Below the pieces are notes generated by a model that was not told where the DNA came from, made no database searches, and worked only from the letters and a program-made list of their open reading frames with translations. Shown here piece by piece: positions 8,971-17,731 of a DNA stretch of 64,000 nt (the stretch's first letter is position 1; every line of letters starts with the position of its first letter). The translations under genes were made by a program, and so were the position numbers. The DNA is from JANNSX01 sp041397825 (GTDB lineage: Bacteria; Pseudomonadota; Alphaproteobacteria; Rhizobiales; Hyphomicrobiaceae): contig JAWKVX010000003.1 in the NCBI GenBank assembly GCA_041397825.1, forward strand, positions 682,001 through 746,000. The letters are read 5' to 3'.

Positions 8971-9555
8971 ATGGCGTTCTTGCGATCTGTGAGCCAGGAG
9001 ACCGGACCCGTCCTCGATACTCGGCGCCTCTATCTGAGAACGCCGACATCGACCGATTATGTGCAGTGGGCCGAGCTCAGGGCAATGAGCCGCGAGCGGC
9101 TGGTTCCCTGGGAGCCAGCCTGGGCGCGTGACGAGCTGACGCGCAGTGCCTTCCGGCGCCGGCTCAGGCATTACCAGCGCGATCTGCGCGATGAGACCGG
9201 CTATGCCTTCTTCATCTTCCGCCGCGAGGATCACCGGCTGGTCGGAGGTCTCTCGCTGTCGAATGTGCGTCGGGGTGTCACGCTCGCGGTGACGCTCGGC
9301 TATTGGGCGGGCGGCCCCTTCCACAACAGAGGTTACATGACAGAGGCGGTGGACATAGTTCTGCCGTTCGTCTTCGGGACGCTGTGGCTGCATCGAATCG
9401 AGGCAGCGTGCCTGCCATCGAATCAGGCGTCGATTCGCGTGCTCGAAAAGTGTGGATTCGAGCGCGAAGGTTTGGCGCGCCGGTATCTGAGAATCAACGG
9501 AGTCTGGCAAGACCACTATCTCTATGCCGCCCTGGCCGAGGATCTGCGACGCTAG
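8971..9555 (+). CDS. GNAT family N-acetyltransferase (RimJ/RimL type)
   Basis: A 194-residue protein matching RimJ/RimL-type acetyltransferases that modify protein N-termini or small amines. Visible landmarks are TRRLYLRTPTSTDYVQW near residue 14, the beta-strand region LVGGLSLSNVRRG, the acetyl-CoA loop region LGYWAGGPFHNRGYMTEAV, and the C-terminal NQASIRVLEKCGFEREG. It begins 12 bases after the M16 gene with GGAG upstream of ATG 8971, so it probably belongs to the same operon. The substrate cannot be predicted. A role on ribosomal protein S5 or S18 is possible but unsupported. Confidence 0.9.
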   Translation: MAFLRSVSQETGPVLDTRRLYLRTPTSTDYVQWAELRAMSRERLVPWEPAWARDELTRSAFRRRLRHYQRDLRDETGYAFFIFRREDHRLVGGLSLSNVRRGVTLAVTLGYWAGGPFHNRGYMTEAVDIVLPFVFGTLWLHRIEAACLPSNQASIRVLEKCGFEREGLARRYLRINGVWQDHYLYAALAEDLRR

Positions 9556-9584
9556 CTTCGGCCATCGCCGCTGGACGTGAGGGA

Positions 9585-12500
9585 ATGATCGAGGTGCTAT
9601 CGAGGCGTCCGCCGTGTCGAGCGCGGGAGCGCAAGCTCTCGTGCCTGCGCAGCTATGCGGCGGCGGCCCTCGTGCTCCTCGCGATCGTCATTGCCACGCC
9701 CGCCCACGCCCTGAAGCCCATCGTCATCGGTCCGGACCAGGATCGGATCGATATCGCCAACCAGGGCGAGTACTACGAGGGGCGTGGTGACCGGCTGCAG
9801 GTCGAGACTGCGCCGGGCCAGAGCGAGGTCGCCGGCCGCATGGAGGTGAAGGCGCAGACTGCCGGCACCAATCCAGGCTGGCTCGTCTTTGCGCTCCGCA
9901 ATCCGTCCGAGCGATCGATCGAAAGGTGGCTGACCGCCGAGCGCTACTCGCTGGTCGGGTCGGGGCTGGTCCTGCCCGACCTCGACTCGGCACGGATCAC
10001 TGCTGTGACGCCGTCACTCGGCTTCGTCCCAGAGCGGGTTCCCAACGATCAGGTCGATCTCTTCCGGATCACGCTGGAACCCGGCGAGACCGTCACCTAT
10101 GTCGTCGAGCTTGCCTCCGACAACATTCCGCAGCTCTATCTCTGGAAGTCCAACGTCTACGAGAAGCGCCTGCGAGAGCGAACGCTCTTCAACGGCATCA
10201 TGCTGGGGATCACGGTCGTCGTCGCCCTGTTCATGACGGCGCTCTACGCGGCCAATCACAAGGCCGTCTTTCCCGTGACGGCCATGGTCGCCTGGTCGGT
10301 GTTGGCCTACCTCTGCATCGATTTCGGCTTCTGGCACAAGCTGTTTCAACTCTCGCCGGAGGACAATGCGCTCTACCGGTCGGCGGCCGAGGCGTCGATC
10401 ATCGCCAGTCTTGTGATGTTCCTTTATACGTTTCTCCGGATCGGCAGCTGGCCGGGGTGGATCAGGGCCTTCTTCGGCTTGTGGATCCTCGCGCAGCTCG
10501 GGCTGGTGCTCGGCGCGGCGCTCGATCCGAGGCTCGCCGCGACGTTCGCCCGTGGCTCATTCGCGATCTTCGCGGCCGTCGGCTCGCTGCTCGTCCTGTT
10601 CCAGACACTCCGCCTCAATGATCGCGGCTTGAGCCTCGCGCCCACGTGGATCCTGCTCTTGGTGTGGATGTTCGGCGCCGCCCTGGCGATCAACGGCAAA
10701 CTCAATAACGATCTCGCGGTGGCGGCACTCGCCGGCGGGCTCGTCCTCATCGTCGTCATGATGAGCTTCGCGGCGACCCAGTTCGCGTTCCGGGCACCCG
10801 AGCTGGCCTTTGCCGGGGCGCTCGGAGACCAGCAGTCCCGCGCGCTGGCCGTCGATGCCGCCGGCGCAGCGACGTGGGAGTGGAATTCCCGGCGCGACGA
10901 AATCACCACCTCGCCGCTGGTCGAGGAGGTGCTGGGCTTGGCACAGGGTCAGCTCTCGTGCCGCACCGACGACTGGATCACGCATCTGCACGCCGGCGAT
11001 CGCGAGCGCTTCAAGCTGATGCTGCAATCGATCCAGGAGCGCAACGGCGGCTCGATCCAGATGGACTTCCGGATGCGCCGGGCGGACGGAACCGATCGCT
11101 GGTTCGAGCTCAAGGCGCAAAGCGTCGCCCAGGTCGATCAGAGATCGTTGCGCTGCATCGGCCTGATGCGCGACGTCACCAGCGCCAAGCGCTCGCATCA
11201 GAATCTGGTCCACGACGCCGTGCACGACTATCTGACCGGGCTGCCGAACCGGCAGCTCTTCATCGACCGGCTGAGCATGGCGCTCGTCAGGGCCCGGCAG
11301 GAGAACGGGCCGCGACCGACCGTCATCTTCATCGACATCGATCGCTTCAAGAACGTCAACAGCGACTACGGCATCATTGCCGGCGACAGCCTGCTCAAGA
11401 ACCTGTCGCGCCGCCTGCAACGTCACCTCGAGCCCCAGGATACGCTGGCCCGGATCGGCGGCGACCAGTTCGTCATGCTGGTGGCCACGGAGAAGCCAGG
11501 GCAGGAGATCGCCATGCTGGCCGAGCGCGTGCGCCGCTCGCTCAGGGCGCCGATCAAGTTCCAGGGCAAGGACATCGTCCTCACCGGCTCCATCGGCTAT
11601 TCCACCTTCGCCGGCGAGGCGGGAACGGCCGCCGAGGAGCTGCTCGGACAGGCGGAGCAGGCGATGTACGCCGCAAAGCGCGCTGGGACGGACCGTGTCG
11701 AGGTCTACAAGCCCGGCACAAGGCCGGCGATCGGCCAGCGGGTGGTGCTCGAAAGCGAGCTCAGGCGGGCCCTCGAGCGCAAGCAGATCGCCGTACTCTA
11801 TCAGCCGATTTTCCGGCTCGCCAATCAGCAGCTGGTCGGCTTCGAGGCCCTGATGCGCTGGCAGCATCCGCGCCTCGGCGAGCTGACGCCGGTCGATTTC
11901 CTGTCGGTGGCGCAGGAGGCCGGGCTGTCTGTCGAGATCGGACGGTATGTGTTGGACCGGGCCGTCAAGGAGGCGGCCCGATGGCACAAGGAGTTGCCGC
12001 GTCCCGACGAACCGCTCTTCGTCAGCGTCAACATCTCGAGCCGTGAGCTGTTCAGCGCCGACTTCATCCAGGAGCTGCGCAATCTGCTCGGCCGGGAGGC
12101 TGTGCCTCGCGGCACGCTGAAGCTCGAGATCACCGAGCAGCTGATCATGGAGAATCCGGAGCAGGCCAGCGAGCTTCTCGACTGGCTGCACAAGGCAGGC
12201 GCCGGCGTCGCGATCGACGATTTCGGCACCGGCTACTCCGCTCTCTCCTACCTGTCGCGCTTCAACTTCGACACAATCAAGATCGATCGCTCCTTCCTGC
12301 AGGATGTGAAGGCGAATGCCGACGCGGCATTGGTCGTCCGCTCGATCGTCAGCCTGGCGCACGGACTGGGCCGGGCCATCATCGCGGAAGGCGTCGAGAC
12401 GGAAGAGGACATGGTGTTCCTGAGGACGATCGGGTGCGAGCTCGTGCAGGGCTTCCTGCTGAGCGGCCCGATCGCCGGACGCCAGGTGATCGAGGTGCTG

Positions 12501-13169
12501 CGCGGCATGCGCAGAGACGAGCAGCGTGGCATGAGTGGCGGACTGATCGGGCGCATGCTCGGCTCGGTCATGGGCCGCCGCGATGCCGAGGACGATGAGC
12601 CGCCGCCGGTGCCGCCCGGGCGGCCACCGGCGCCACCGACTGGAGGAGGCGAAGCGCCTCGCGGGGGGGGCGATCCGCGTTTGAGCCAACGTCCGCCGGC
12701 CAACGGCCCTCCGCCGGGCAACGGTACACCGCCCCCGCATAAGGGGCCACCGCCCGGAGCGGCGGGCTTTCAGTCGCCGCCGACGCGCCCGCACGCCACC
12801 GTCGGCGGTCCGGCGCGACCGATCGTGCCCCCCGCGGAACCGGGCCCGACTCACATCCCGCGACCCGCCTTGGCGACGCTCAGCCGTCGCCCGAATGGCG
12901 GACCGGTGGGAATGCCCGCCGGACCCGACCGCCCAGAGGCGCGTCGGACTGAACCGGAGCCGAAGCCCGAGCCGCCTGTCGCGATGACACCGCTGGACGT
13001 CCTGCCGTCGGCCGCATCCGGGCCGCCGCCCGCGCTCGATCCCGCCCTCGAGCAACGCATCCGCAGCATCTTTCGCGATACGGCCTTGCGTGGCTCCGAA
13101 GCACCCGCGGCGGATGCGCAGACCGCACCAACGCAGCGTGCTGCTGGCATCGGCAAGGACAAGATCTGA
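9585..13169 (+). CDS. Membrane PAS-GGDEF-EAL protein, probable c-di-GMP phosphodiesterase
   Basis: A 1194-residue signalling protein. Layout: signal-like helix (residues 20-42), periplasmic beta-rich domain (about 45-195), seven-helix membrane block (about 200-400, 7TMR-DISM-like), PAS domain (about 420-540), GGDEF domain (about 545-715), EAL domain (about 728-978), and a 215-residue Pro/Gly/Arg-rich low-complexity tail. The GGDEF signature is RIGGDQF (Glu replaced by Gln) and the upstream inhibitory-site Arg is absent, so cyclase activity is unlikely. The EAL domain keeps EALMRW, VNISSREL, LEITE, IDDFGTGYS, IKIDRSF, AEGVET and LVQGF, so hydrolysis of c-di-GMP is expected. ATG 9585 lies very close to GAGGGA; GTG 9594 would be better spaced and is an alternative start. 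Confidence 0.92.
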   Translation: MIEVLSRRPPCRARERKLSCLRSYAAAALVLLAIVIATPAHALKPIVIGPDQDRIDIANQGEYYEGRGDRLQVETAPGQSEVAGRMEVKAQTAGTNPGWLVFALRNPSERSIERWLTAERYSLVGSGLVLPDLDSARITAVTPSLGFVPERVPNDQVDLFRITLEPGETVTYVVELASDNIPQLYLWKSNVYEKRLRERTLFNGIMLGITVVVALFMTALYAANHKAVFPVTAMVAWSVLAYLCIDFGFWHKLFQLSPEDNALYRSAAEASIIASLVMFLYTFLRIGSWPGWIRAFFGLWILAQLGLVLGAALDPRLAATFARGSFAIFAAVGSLLVLFQTLRLNDRGLSLAPTWILLLVWMFGAALAINGKLNNDLAVAALAGGLVLIVVMMSFAATQFAFRAPELAFAGALGDQQSRALAVDAAGAATWEWNSRRDEITTSPLVEEVLGLAQGQLSCRTDDWITHLHAGDRERFKLMLQSIQERNGGSIQMDFRMRRADGTDRWFELKAQSVAQVDQRSLRCIGLMRDVTSAKRSHQNLVHDAVHDYLTGLPNRQLFIDRLSMALVRARQENGPRPTVIFIDIDRFKNVNSDYGIIAGDSLLKNLSRRLQRHLEPQDTLARIGGDQFVMLVATEKPGQEIAMLAERVRRSLRAPIKFQGKDIVLTGSIGYSTFAGEAGTAAEELLGQAEQAMYAAKRAGTDRVEVYKPGTRPAIGQRVVLESELRRALERKQIAVLYQPIFRLANQQLVGFEALMRWQHPRLGELTPVDFLSVAQEAGLSVEIGRYVLDRAVKEAARWHKELPRPDEPLFVSVNISSRELFSADFIQELRNLLGREAVPRGTLKLEITEQLIMENPEQASELLDWLHKAGAGVAIDDFGTGYSALSYLSRFNFDTIKIDRSFLQDVKANADAALVVRSIVSLAHGLGRAIIAEGVETEEDMVFLRTIGCELVQGFLLSGPIAGRQVIEVLRGMRRDEQRGMSGGLIGRMLGSVMGRRDAEDDEPPPVPPGRPPAPPTGGGEAPRGGGDPRLSQRPPANGPPPGNGTPPPHKGPPPGAAGFQSPPTRPHATVGGPARPIVPPAEPGPTHIPRPALATLSRRPNGGPVGMPAGPDRPEARRTEPEPKPEPPVAMTPLDVLPSAASGPPPALDPALEQRIRSIFRDTALRGSEAPAADAQTAPTQRAAGIGKDKI

Positions 13170-13195
13170 GGCTGGGTTGACGACCGGCGCGACGC

Positions 13196-13807
13196 TCAGG
13201 CGTGGCCGGAATCGGCGACGAGGTGCAGCGGATTGACGCCGATGTTGAGGAGGGCCTGATCGTACTTCTGATCGAGGTCGAGTTCGAACACGAGCTCGGG
13301 ATCGGACGGTCCGTGCAGCCAGCCGTTCGACTGGATCTCGCCCTCGAGCTGACCGGCGGCCCAACCGGAGTATCCCAGGGCCAGCATCGCCTGCCGCGGT
13401 CCCTTACCGGCAGCTATTGCGCGCAGGATGTCCATTGTCGCCGTCAGGCACATGCCATTGCCGATGCCGAGCGTCGCCTCCTTGATGAAGTAGTCGGAGG
13501 AGTGCAAGACGAAGCCGCGGCCGGATTCGACCGGCCCGCCGATGTGCACGATCATGCTCTCGAGCCGCTCTTCGATGCTCTCGTCACTCTCGTCGGGCAG
13601 AAGGTCGAGCTGGCTCAGGAGGTCTGCGAAGCCGATATTCTTGGCGCGTTGATTGATGATGAGGCCCATGGCGCCATCACTGGAATGGGCGCACATGAAG
13701 ATCACGGATCGCTGGAATCTGCGATCGGTCATTGACGGCATGGCGATCAGCAACTGCCCGTCGAGATAGGGGCTGTCGGCGACCATGGCTGAGCGTTTCA
13801 TTGGCAT
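13196..13807 (-). CDS. YqgE/AlgH family protein (DUF179)
   Basis: A 203-residue protein of the YqgE/AlgH family. It shows the family opening YLDGQLLIAMPSM, the conserved MGLIINQ strand and the GPVESGRGFVLHSSDY motif, followed by ALGYSGWAAGQLEGEIQSNGW. Members are conserved cytoplasmic proteins linked loosely to alginate or redox control; no biochemical activity is firmly established. The listed start is ATG 13807; ATG 13786 gives a product closer to the family's usual start. It is divergent from the DsbD-N-like gene, with about 180 bases between them. Confidence 0.93.
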   Translation of the reverse strand: MPMKRSAMVADSPYLDGQLLIAMPSMTDRRFQRSVIFMCAHSSDGAMGLIINQRAKNIGFADLLSQLDLLPDESDESIEERLESMIVHIGGPVESGRGFVLHSSDYFIKEATLGIGNGMCLTATMDILRAIAAGKGPRQAMLALGYSGWAAGQLEGEIQSNGWLHGPSDPELVFELDLDQKYDQALLNIGVNPLHLVADSGHA

Positions 13808-13984
13808 GCCTTCAGACTAGCCGCTCGGATGGGCCGCTGTGAAGGGTGAGAATTCGCTATCGCCGGCGGCTGCCATGACTTCGCCACGAACGGAAACACT
13901 CACATGGGCTTGACTTGCGCTTGCAGATGGAGTGGGGCACAGCTTCGCCAGCCGCCTCGGCACGGCCTGGAGATCGAGATACCC

Positions 13985-14854
13985 ATGACTGGAACGGTCG
14001 GATCGCGAGTCAATTTGAGAGCATGTGCGCTGTTGGTGGGGCTCGCTGTGCTGTCGGCTTGGGCGACACATGCGCGGGCCGACGCCACCTGGACGGCATC
14101 GAGCGAGTGGGTGCAGGGCACCGGATCGCGCATTCGGCTGATCGGCGCCGAGCTGAAGGAGAACGGTACGTCGAGGCTCCTTGCAGGTATCGAGATCGAG
14201 CTCGAGTCCGGCTGGAAGACCTACTGGCGCTCGCCGGGCGATGCCGGCGGCATACCGCCGGTGTTCGATTGGGACCAGTCGCGGAACATCGCCAAGGCGG
14301 TCTTGTCCTATCCGGCTCCTCAACGCTTCGTCGATCCGGAAGGTATCTCGGTCGGCTACAAGACGCATGTCGTCTTCCCGATCGAGGTGACGGGCGAGGG
14401 GAATGCCACGCCGGAGCTGATGGTCGGCGCCTTCTACGGCATCTGCCGCGAGCTCTGCATTCCGGCGGAGGCCGAGCTCAAGCTGACGCTCGGGCCGACA
14501 GACAGCGTCGAACCGGCGATCCCGGCGGCGATCGAGGCTGCCCTCGCCGCCGTGCCCCGCCGGCTTGCCGAGGGCGCGTTGCCCATGGTTCAGGGCATTG
14601 CCATGACCTCCGAGACCGAGCTGCTGATCGATGCCCTATTCGATCCCGGGGCCGAAAAGGCTGCGCTCTTCGTCGAGGCGGAGGACGGCAGTTACGTGAC
14701 CGTTCCGCAACCTGTGGGAACCATCCAGGACGGTTTGGCCCGTTTCCGGATCGAGATGAAGCCCGAGGAGATCGGAGCCCTCAAAGGCAAGCCACTCGTC
14801 GTCACGCTGGTGAGCGACAAAGGCAATGCAGAGGTCGTGCGCAAGGCGGAGTGA
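13985..14854 (+). CDS. Periplasmic protein with DsbD N-terminal-like (thiol:disulfide) domain
   Basis: A 289-residue exported protein: basic N-terminus, hydrophobic signal core (LLVGLAVLSAW) and cleavage near HARA-DA at about residue 33. The mature part resembles the N-terminal domain of DsbD/ScsB, with the motif SGWKTYWRSPGDAGGIPP and a Cys pair C154-x3-C158 in GICRELCIPAE. This domain receives electrons from a membrane reductase and passes them to periplasmic thiols. No DsbD membrane or thioredoxin domain follows, so this is a stand-alone domain whose partner lies elsewhere. ATG 13985 places the signal peptide correctly; longer starts only add non-signal residues. Confidence 0.85.
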   Translation: MTGTVGSRVNLRACALLVGLAVLSAWATHARADATWTASSEWVQGTGSRIRLIGAELKENGTSRLLAGIEIELESGWKTYWRSPGDAGGIPPVFDWDQSRNIAKAVLSYPAPQRFVDPEGISVGYKTHVVFPIEVTGEGNATPELMVGAFYGICRELCIPAEAELKLTLGPTDSVEPAIPAAIEAALAAVPRRLAEGALPMVQGIAMTSETELLIDALFDPGAEKAALFVEAEDGSYVTVPQPVGTIQDGLARFRIEMKPEEIGALKGKPLVVTLVSDKGNAEVVRKAE

Positions 14855-14861
14855 AGCGCGT

Positions 14862-15113
14862 TCAATCCTGCGGCTCGGCCGGGCCACCAGGTGACGGTCG
14901 TTCCGCCTCCTCGCCGTCCTCGTCGTCGTCCTCGGCGACCGGAATGGCGTAGGCGCCGCCGAGCCAGCGTGCGAGGTCGACATCGGCACAGCGCTTGGAG
15001 CAGAACGGCCAGAAGCCTTCGGCCGCCGGCGTCGCGCAGATCGGGCAGGTTCCGCCGCGCTTGGCCGGCACAGGATTGGCCGGCCTGTCAGATGGCTCAG
15101 TCCGTCTCGCCAT
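14862..15113 (-). CDS. yacG: YacG family zinc protein, DNA gyrase inhibitor
   Basis: An 83-residue protein with the YacG zinc finger: CPIC near residue 23, then FCSKRCADVDLARWLGG, giving the CxxC...CxxxC set. YacG binds gyrase subunit B and blocks its DNA binding. The core is followed by an acidic tail (EDDDEDGEEAE), common in alphaproteobacterial versions. It overlaps the 3' end of maf by 17 bases in another frame and is the last gene of the infA-maf-yacG cluster. It converges on the DsbD-N-like gene, leaving only seven bases between them. Confidence 0.93.
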   Translation of the reverse strand: MARRTEPSDRPANPVPAKRGGTCPICATPAAEGFWPFCSKRCADVDLARWLGGAYAIPVAEDDDEDGEEAERPSPGGPAEPQD

Positions 15114-15840
15114 CGCCGAGCTTCAGCCAGTTGAAATAGATCGGCATGCCGTGGTCGGCGAGCATGTTGACGGTTTCGAACAGCGGCAGACCGACGACGT
15201 TGGTGTAAGAGCCGGTGATCTTCTGTACGAAGGCCGAGGCGACACCCTGGATCGCATAGCCTCCGGCCTTGCCCCGCCATTCGCGCGAGGCGATGTAGCT
15301 GTCGATCTCCTCGGTCGAGAGGTGCTTGAACCGGACGCGCGTCGTCACGAGCTTCCGGCGGGCGGTGCCGTCCGGCAGAATGAGATGGACGGCTGTATGA
15401 ACCTTGTGCTGGCGTCCGGAGAGCAGCCGCAAGGCGGCGACCGCCTCCTCGACAAACTGGGGCTTCACCAGGATGCGGCGCCCATGAGCGACGACGGTGT
15501 CGGCCGCGAGGATGAAAGCCTCGGCAAGATCGGGGTGGTTCTCTATTTGCTGCTTGGCCGCTTCCGCCTTCTCGCGGGCGACGCGCCGCGCATAGGTCTC
15601 AGGCCGCTCGCCCTTCTCCGGCGTCTCGTCGATCGAGGCCGGCCGCATGGCGTCTGGCTCGATGCCGACCTGGGCGAGGAGCGCCAATCGGCGCGGGCTG
15701 GCGCTCGCCAAGACGAGCTTGGGCCGAAGCCCGGCGCGCCGGCCTGTCGGCTTCGTGCGGGCCCGCCGCTGGCGGAGCGAGCCCAGACCGCGAAAGCCGC
15801 TACTTGAAGCGATAGGTGATCCGGCCTTTGGTGAGGTCAT
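15097..15840 (-). CDS. maf: Maf-like nucleotide pyrophosphatase
   Basis: House-cleaning NTP pyrophosphatase that hydrolyses non-canonical or methylated nucleotides. Signatures are KLVLASASPRRLALL, ETYARRVAREKA, ILAADTVVAHGRR and the C-terminal GGYAIQG. The conserved domain begins only at about residue 40. The only ATG/GTG/TTG upstream of it in frame is ATG 15840, which lies 41 bases inside infA. The N-terminal extension (Arg/Ser rich) is unlike the family, so the real start may be a rarer codon after infA. It sits between infA and yacG, an order seen in many alphaproteobacteria. Confidence 0.88.
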   Translation of the reverse strand: MTSPKAGSPIASSSGFRGLGSLRQRRARTKPTGRRAGLRPKLVLASASPRRLALLAQVGIEPDAMRPASIDETPEKGERPETYARRVAREKAEAAKQQIENHPDLAEAFILAADTVVAHGRRILVKPQFVEEAVAALRLLSGRQHKVHTAVHLILPDGTARRKLVTTRVRFKHLSTEEIDSYIASREWRGKAGGYAIQGVASAFVQKITGSYTNVVGLPLFETVNMLADHGMPIYFNWLKLGDGETD

Positions 15841-16018
15841 AGGGTGTCATCTCGACCTGAACCTTGTCCCCGACAAGCACGCGGATGCGGTTCTTGCGCA
15901 TCTTGCCGGCGGTGTGGGCAATGATCTCATGTCCATTCTCGAGCTTGACGCGAAACGTCGCGTTGGGCAGCAGCTCGGAGACGACGCCCGGGAACTCGAG
16001 TAGCTCTTCTTTTGCCAT
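15800..16018 (-). CDS. infA: Translation initiation factor IF-1
   Basis: A 72-residue S1/OB-fold protein, exactly the usual length of IF-1, which binds the ribosomal A site during initiation. The sequence begins MAKEELLEFPGVV and contains the family stretches NGHEIIAHTAGKMRKNRIR and VGDKVQVEMTPYDLTKGRI. It ends YRFK, the typical end of the alphaproteobacterial form. It lies about 100 bases downstream of the low-molecular-weight phosphatase gene, and its 3' end overlaps the apparent start of maf. Confidence 0.98.
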   Translation of the reverse strand: MAKEELLEFPGVVSELLPNATFRVKLENGHEIIAHTAGKMRKNRIRVLVGDKVQVEMTPYDLTKGRITYRFK

Positions 16019-16117
16019 AGACCCTCACAGAGGCGGTTCGGCGCGGAGAATGCTGGCCCGAGACGGTAAAATCAAGCCGAGAGGCGACGATTTCCGCGCG
16101 GGCTTCGATGCGTATGG

Positions 16118-16576
16118 TCACACGCTCGGGCCGCCGGTCAGCCCGAAGCGCTTGCGTATACGCTGAAAGAGCTGATCGCGGAGCGTGCGATAGGCATCGA
16201 GCACCTGCTCGCGGGAGCCCTGCGTCAGGCTCGGGTCGAGCGTCGGCCAGTACTCGACGTCGACGGCCATGGTCCGGGTCAGCTCGAGCGCCTGGTGATG
16301 GGCTTCCGGCGACAGCGAGACGATCATGTCGAAGGATGTGTCGTTGAGGTCGCGGATGGTGTTCGGGGTGTGCCCGCTGACATCGATGCCGATCTCCTCC
16401 ATGACGGCGACGATGAAGGGATCGGGCTCGCCCGCATGTACGCCGGCCGAGGCGACATAGACCCGGTGGCCGGCGAGATGCCTGAGAATGGCGGCGGCCA
16501 TAGGCGAGCGGACGGCGTTCATCGTGCAGGCGAAGAGCACGGCACCCGGCAGCTCTCCGGCATCCATGTCCGCCAT
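16118..16576 (-). CDS. Low molecular weight protein-tyrosine-phosphatase family protein
   Basis: A 152-residue protein with the LMW-PTP/arsenate reductase fold. The phosphate-binding loop C-x5-R-S is CTMNAVRS at residues 17-24. The catalytic Asp region is WPTLDPSL near the C-terminus. I chose ATG 16576 because GAGG lies eight bases upstream; a TTG at 16618 would overlap the previous gene. It is the third gene of the conserved DUF2948-UPF0262-phosphatase-infA cluster. The family includes tyrosine phosphatases and ArsC-like arsenate reductases. The ArsC-type additional Cys pair is not seen, so phosphatase is more likely. Confidence 0.9.
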   Translation of the reverse strand: MADMDAGELPGAVLFACTMNAVRSPMAAAILRHLAGHRVYVASAGVHAGEPDPFIVAVMEEIGIDVSGHTPNTIRDLNDTSFDMIVSLSPEAHHQALELTRTMAVDVEYWPTLDPSLTQGSREQVLDAYRTLRDQLFQRIRKRFGLTGGPSV

Positions 16577-16605
16577 TGACTCTACCTCGCGAGCCCGGAC
16601 AGTGG

Positions 16606-17097
16606 TCAGCCCTTCCAATGCAGGGCGCAGACGAGCGTGAACAGCCGTCGCGCCGTCGGGAAATCCACGGAGATCTTGCCCTGCAGGCGCTCCTGGAGAA
16701 GCTTGCTCCCCTCATCGTGCAGACCGCGCCGCCCCATATCGATGGCCTCGATCCGGCTGATGGGCGCCGTCTTGATGGCCTTGAAATAGGATTCGCAGAT
16801 CAGGAAATAGTCCTTGACGATGCGCCGGAACGGCGAGAGCGACAGGAGATGCGTGGCGACGGCCGGCCCCTCGGACGTGCCGACAGAGAATACGAGCCTG
16901 TCCTCCGCGATCGACAGCGCGAGCTTGTAAGGTCCGTCCTCGCGGCCCTCGAGCGCGAACGAATTCGCCTCGAGGAGGTCGTAGATCGCCACCTCCCGCT
17001 CATGTTCGATATCCGCCGTGCCACGGCCGAGCGATTTCTCATCGAGGGTGACCTCGATGAGCCGTGCATTGCTGGGAGCAGGCGCGTGATCGCTCAT
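16606..17097 (-). CDS. UPF0262 family protein
   Basis: A 163-residue protein of the uncharacterised UPF0262 family, found almost only in alphaproteobacteria. Recognisable stretches are IEVTLDEKSL near the start, ATHLLSLSPFRRIVKDYF in the middle, and IEAIDMGRRGLHDEGS toward the end. No catalytic motif or membrane segment is evident, so a cytoplasmic location is expected. It follows the DUF2948 gene by 14 bases and precedes the phosphatase gene by 29 bases. In many relatives hisD lies in this cluster; it is absent here. Confidence 0.9.
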   Translation of the reverse strand: MSDHAPAPSNARLIEVTLDEKSLGRGTADIEHEREVAIYDLLEANSFALEGREDGPYKLALSIAEDRLVFSVGTSEGPAVATHLLSLSPFRRIVKDYFLICESYFKAIKTAPISRIEAIDMGRRGLHDEGSKLLQERLQGKISVDFPTARRLFTLVCALHWKG

Positions 17098-17111
17098 CCG
17101 AGAGCCCGACG

Positions 17112-17582
17112 CTAGCCCGAGCCGTCGTCTGCCGGATGCGCCGGCTGGTGGCGGGTGCGCCAGCTGGGGCCGAGGTCCTTCAACTCCGCCTCAACATACT
17201 CGACCTCCAGGCGAATGGCGGCGCCGCCGGCGAAGATCAGTGTGACATCGCCGGCGGGCGCCGTCGTCGGCTCGAACTGGATGGCCAGCAGTTCCAGGAC
17301 GTCGCGCTTGGCGTCGAGCCTGATGTTCTGCAGCCGTGCCTTGAGGACACCCTCGAACCGAAGGGCCGACTGCCGGCGCTCGTGGCCGATCGCCTTGCCG
17401 TTCCCCGCAGCGAAGGTCTTCTCCCAGACAAATCGGTTGAGCACGGCCGCAAATCGCCTCTCACGCGGGAGAAACGTCATGTCGCCGACCTTCAGGACCG
17501 AATCCTGCAGATGGGCCGAAAGTATGGCGAGGTCCTCGGTGTCGAGCGCGAGGAGCTTCAGCGGTTGGTCCGGATCTGCCAT
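17112..17582 (-). CDS. DUF2948 family protein
   Basis: A 156-residue protein of the uncharacterised DUF2948 family. The sequence contains LKLLALDTEDLAILSAHLQD at the start, then FLPRERRFAAVLNRFVWE, a stretch typical of the family. The C-terminal part (LIFAGGAAIRLEVEYVEAELKDLG) is likewise family-like. ATG 17582 is preceded by AGGA four bases upstream. It heads the - strand cluster leading to infA, maf and yacG. In relatives this gene often sits next to murA or hisD. Function is unknown. Confidence 0.88.
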   Translation of the reverse strand: MADPDQPLKLLALDTEDLAILSAHLQDSVLKVGDMTFLPRERRFAAVLNRFVWEKTFAAGNGKAIGHERRQSALRFEGVLKARLQNIRLDAKRDVLELLAIQFEPTTAPAGDVTLIFAGGAAIRLEVEYVEAELKDLGPSWRTRHQPAHPADDGSG

Positions 17583-17731
17583 AATGTCCTGGGCGGGTCG
17601 CCGGGCCCCTAGCGGCCCGTTCCGGTGATACCGGCTGCCCCGTTCGGGCGCAACCATTCTCCCGGGAATCGGTTGCCTTTCCGCGGCCTCGGCTCCACTG
17701 TGCGGCGGGCAAGTATCCGGAGGATGACGAT

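Noticed and set aside
10557..13364. Very long antisense open frame (935 codons) opposite the EAL gene
   Set aside because: It mirrors the codon bias of the real gene on a GC-rich template, has Arg/Ala/Gly-rich composition and no recognisable domain.
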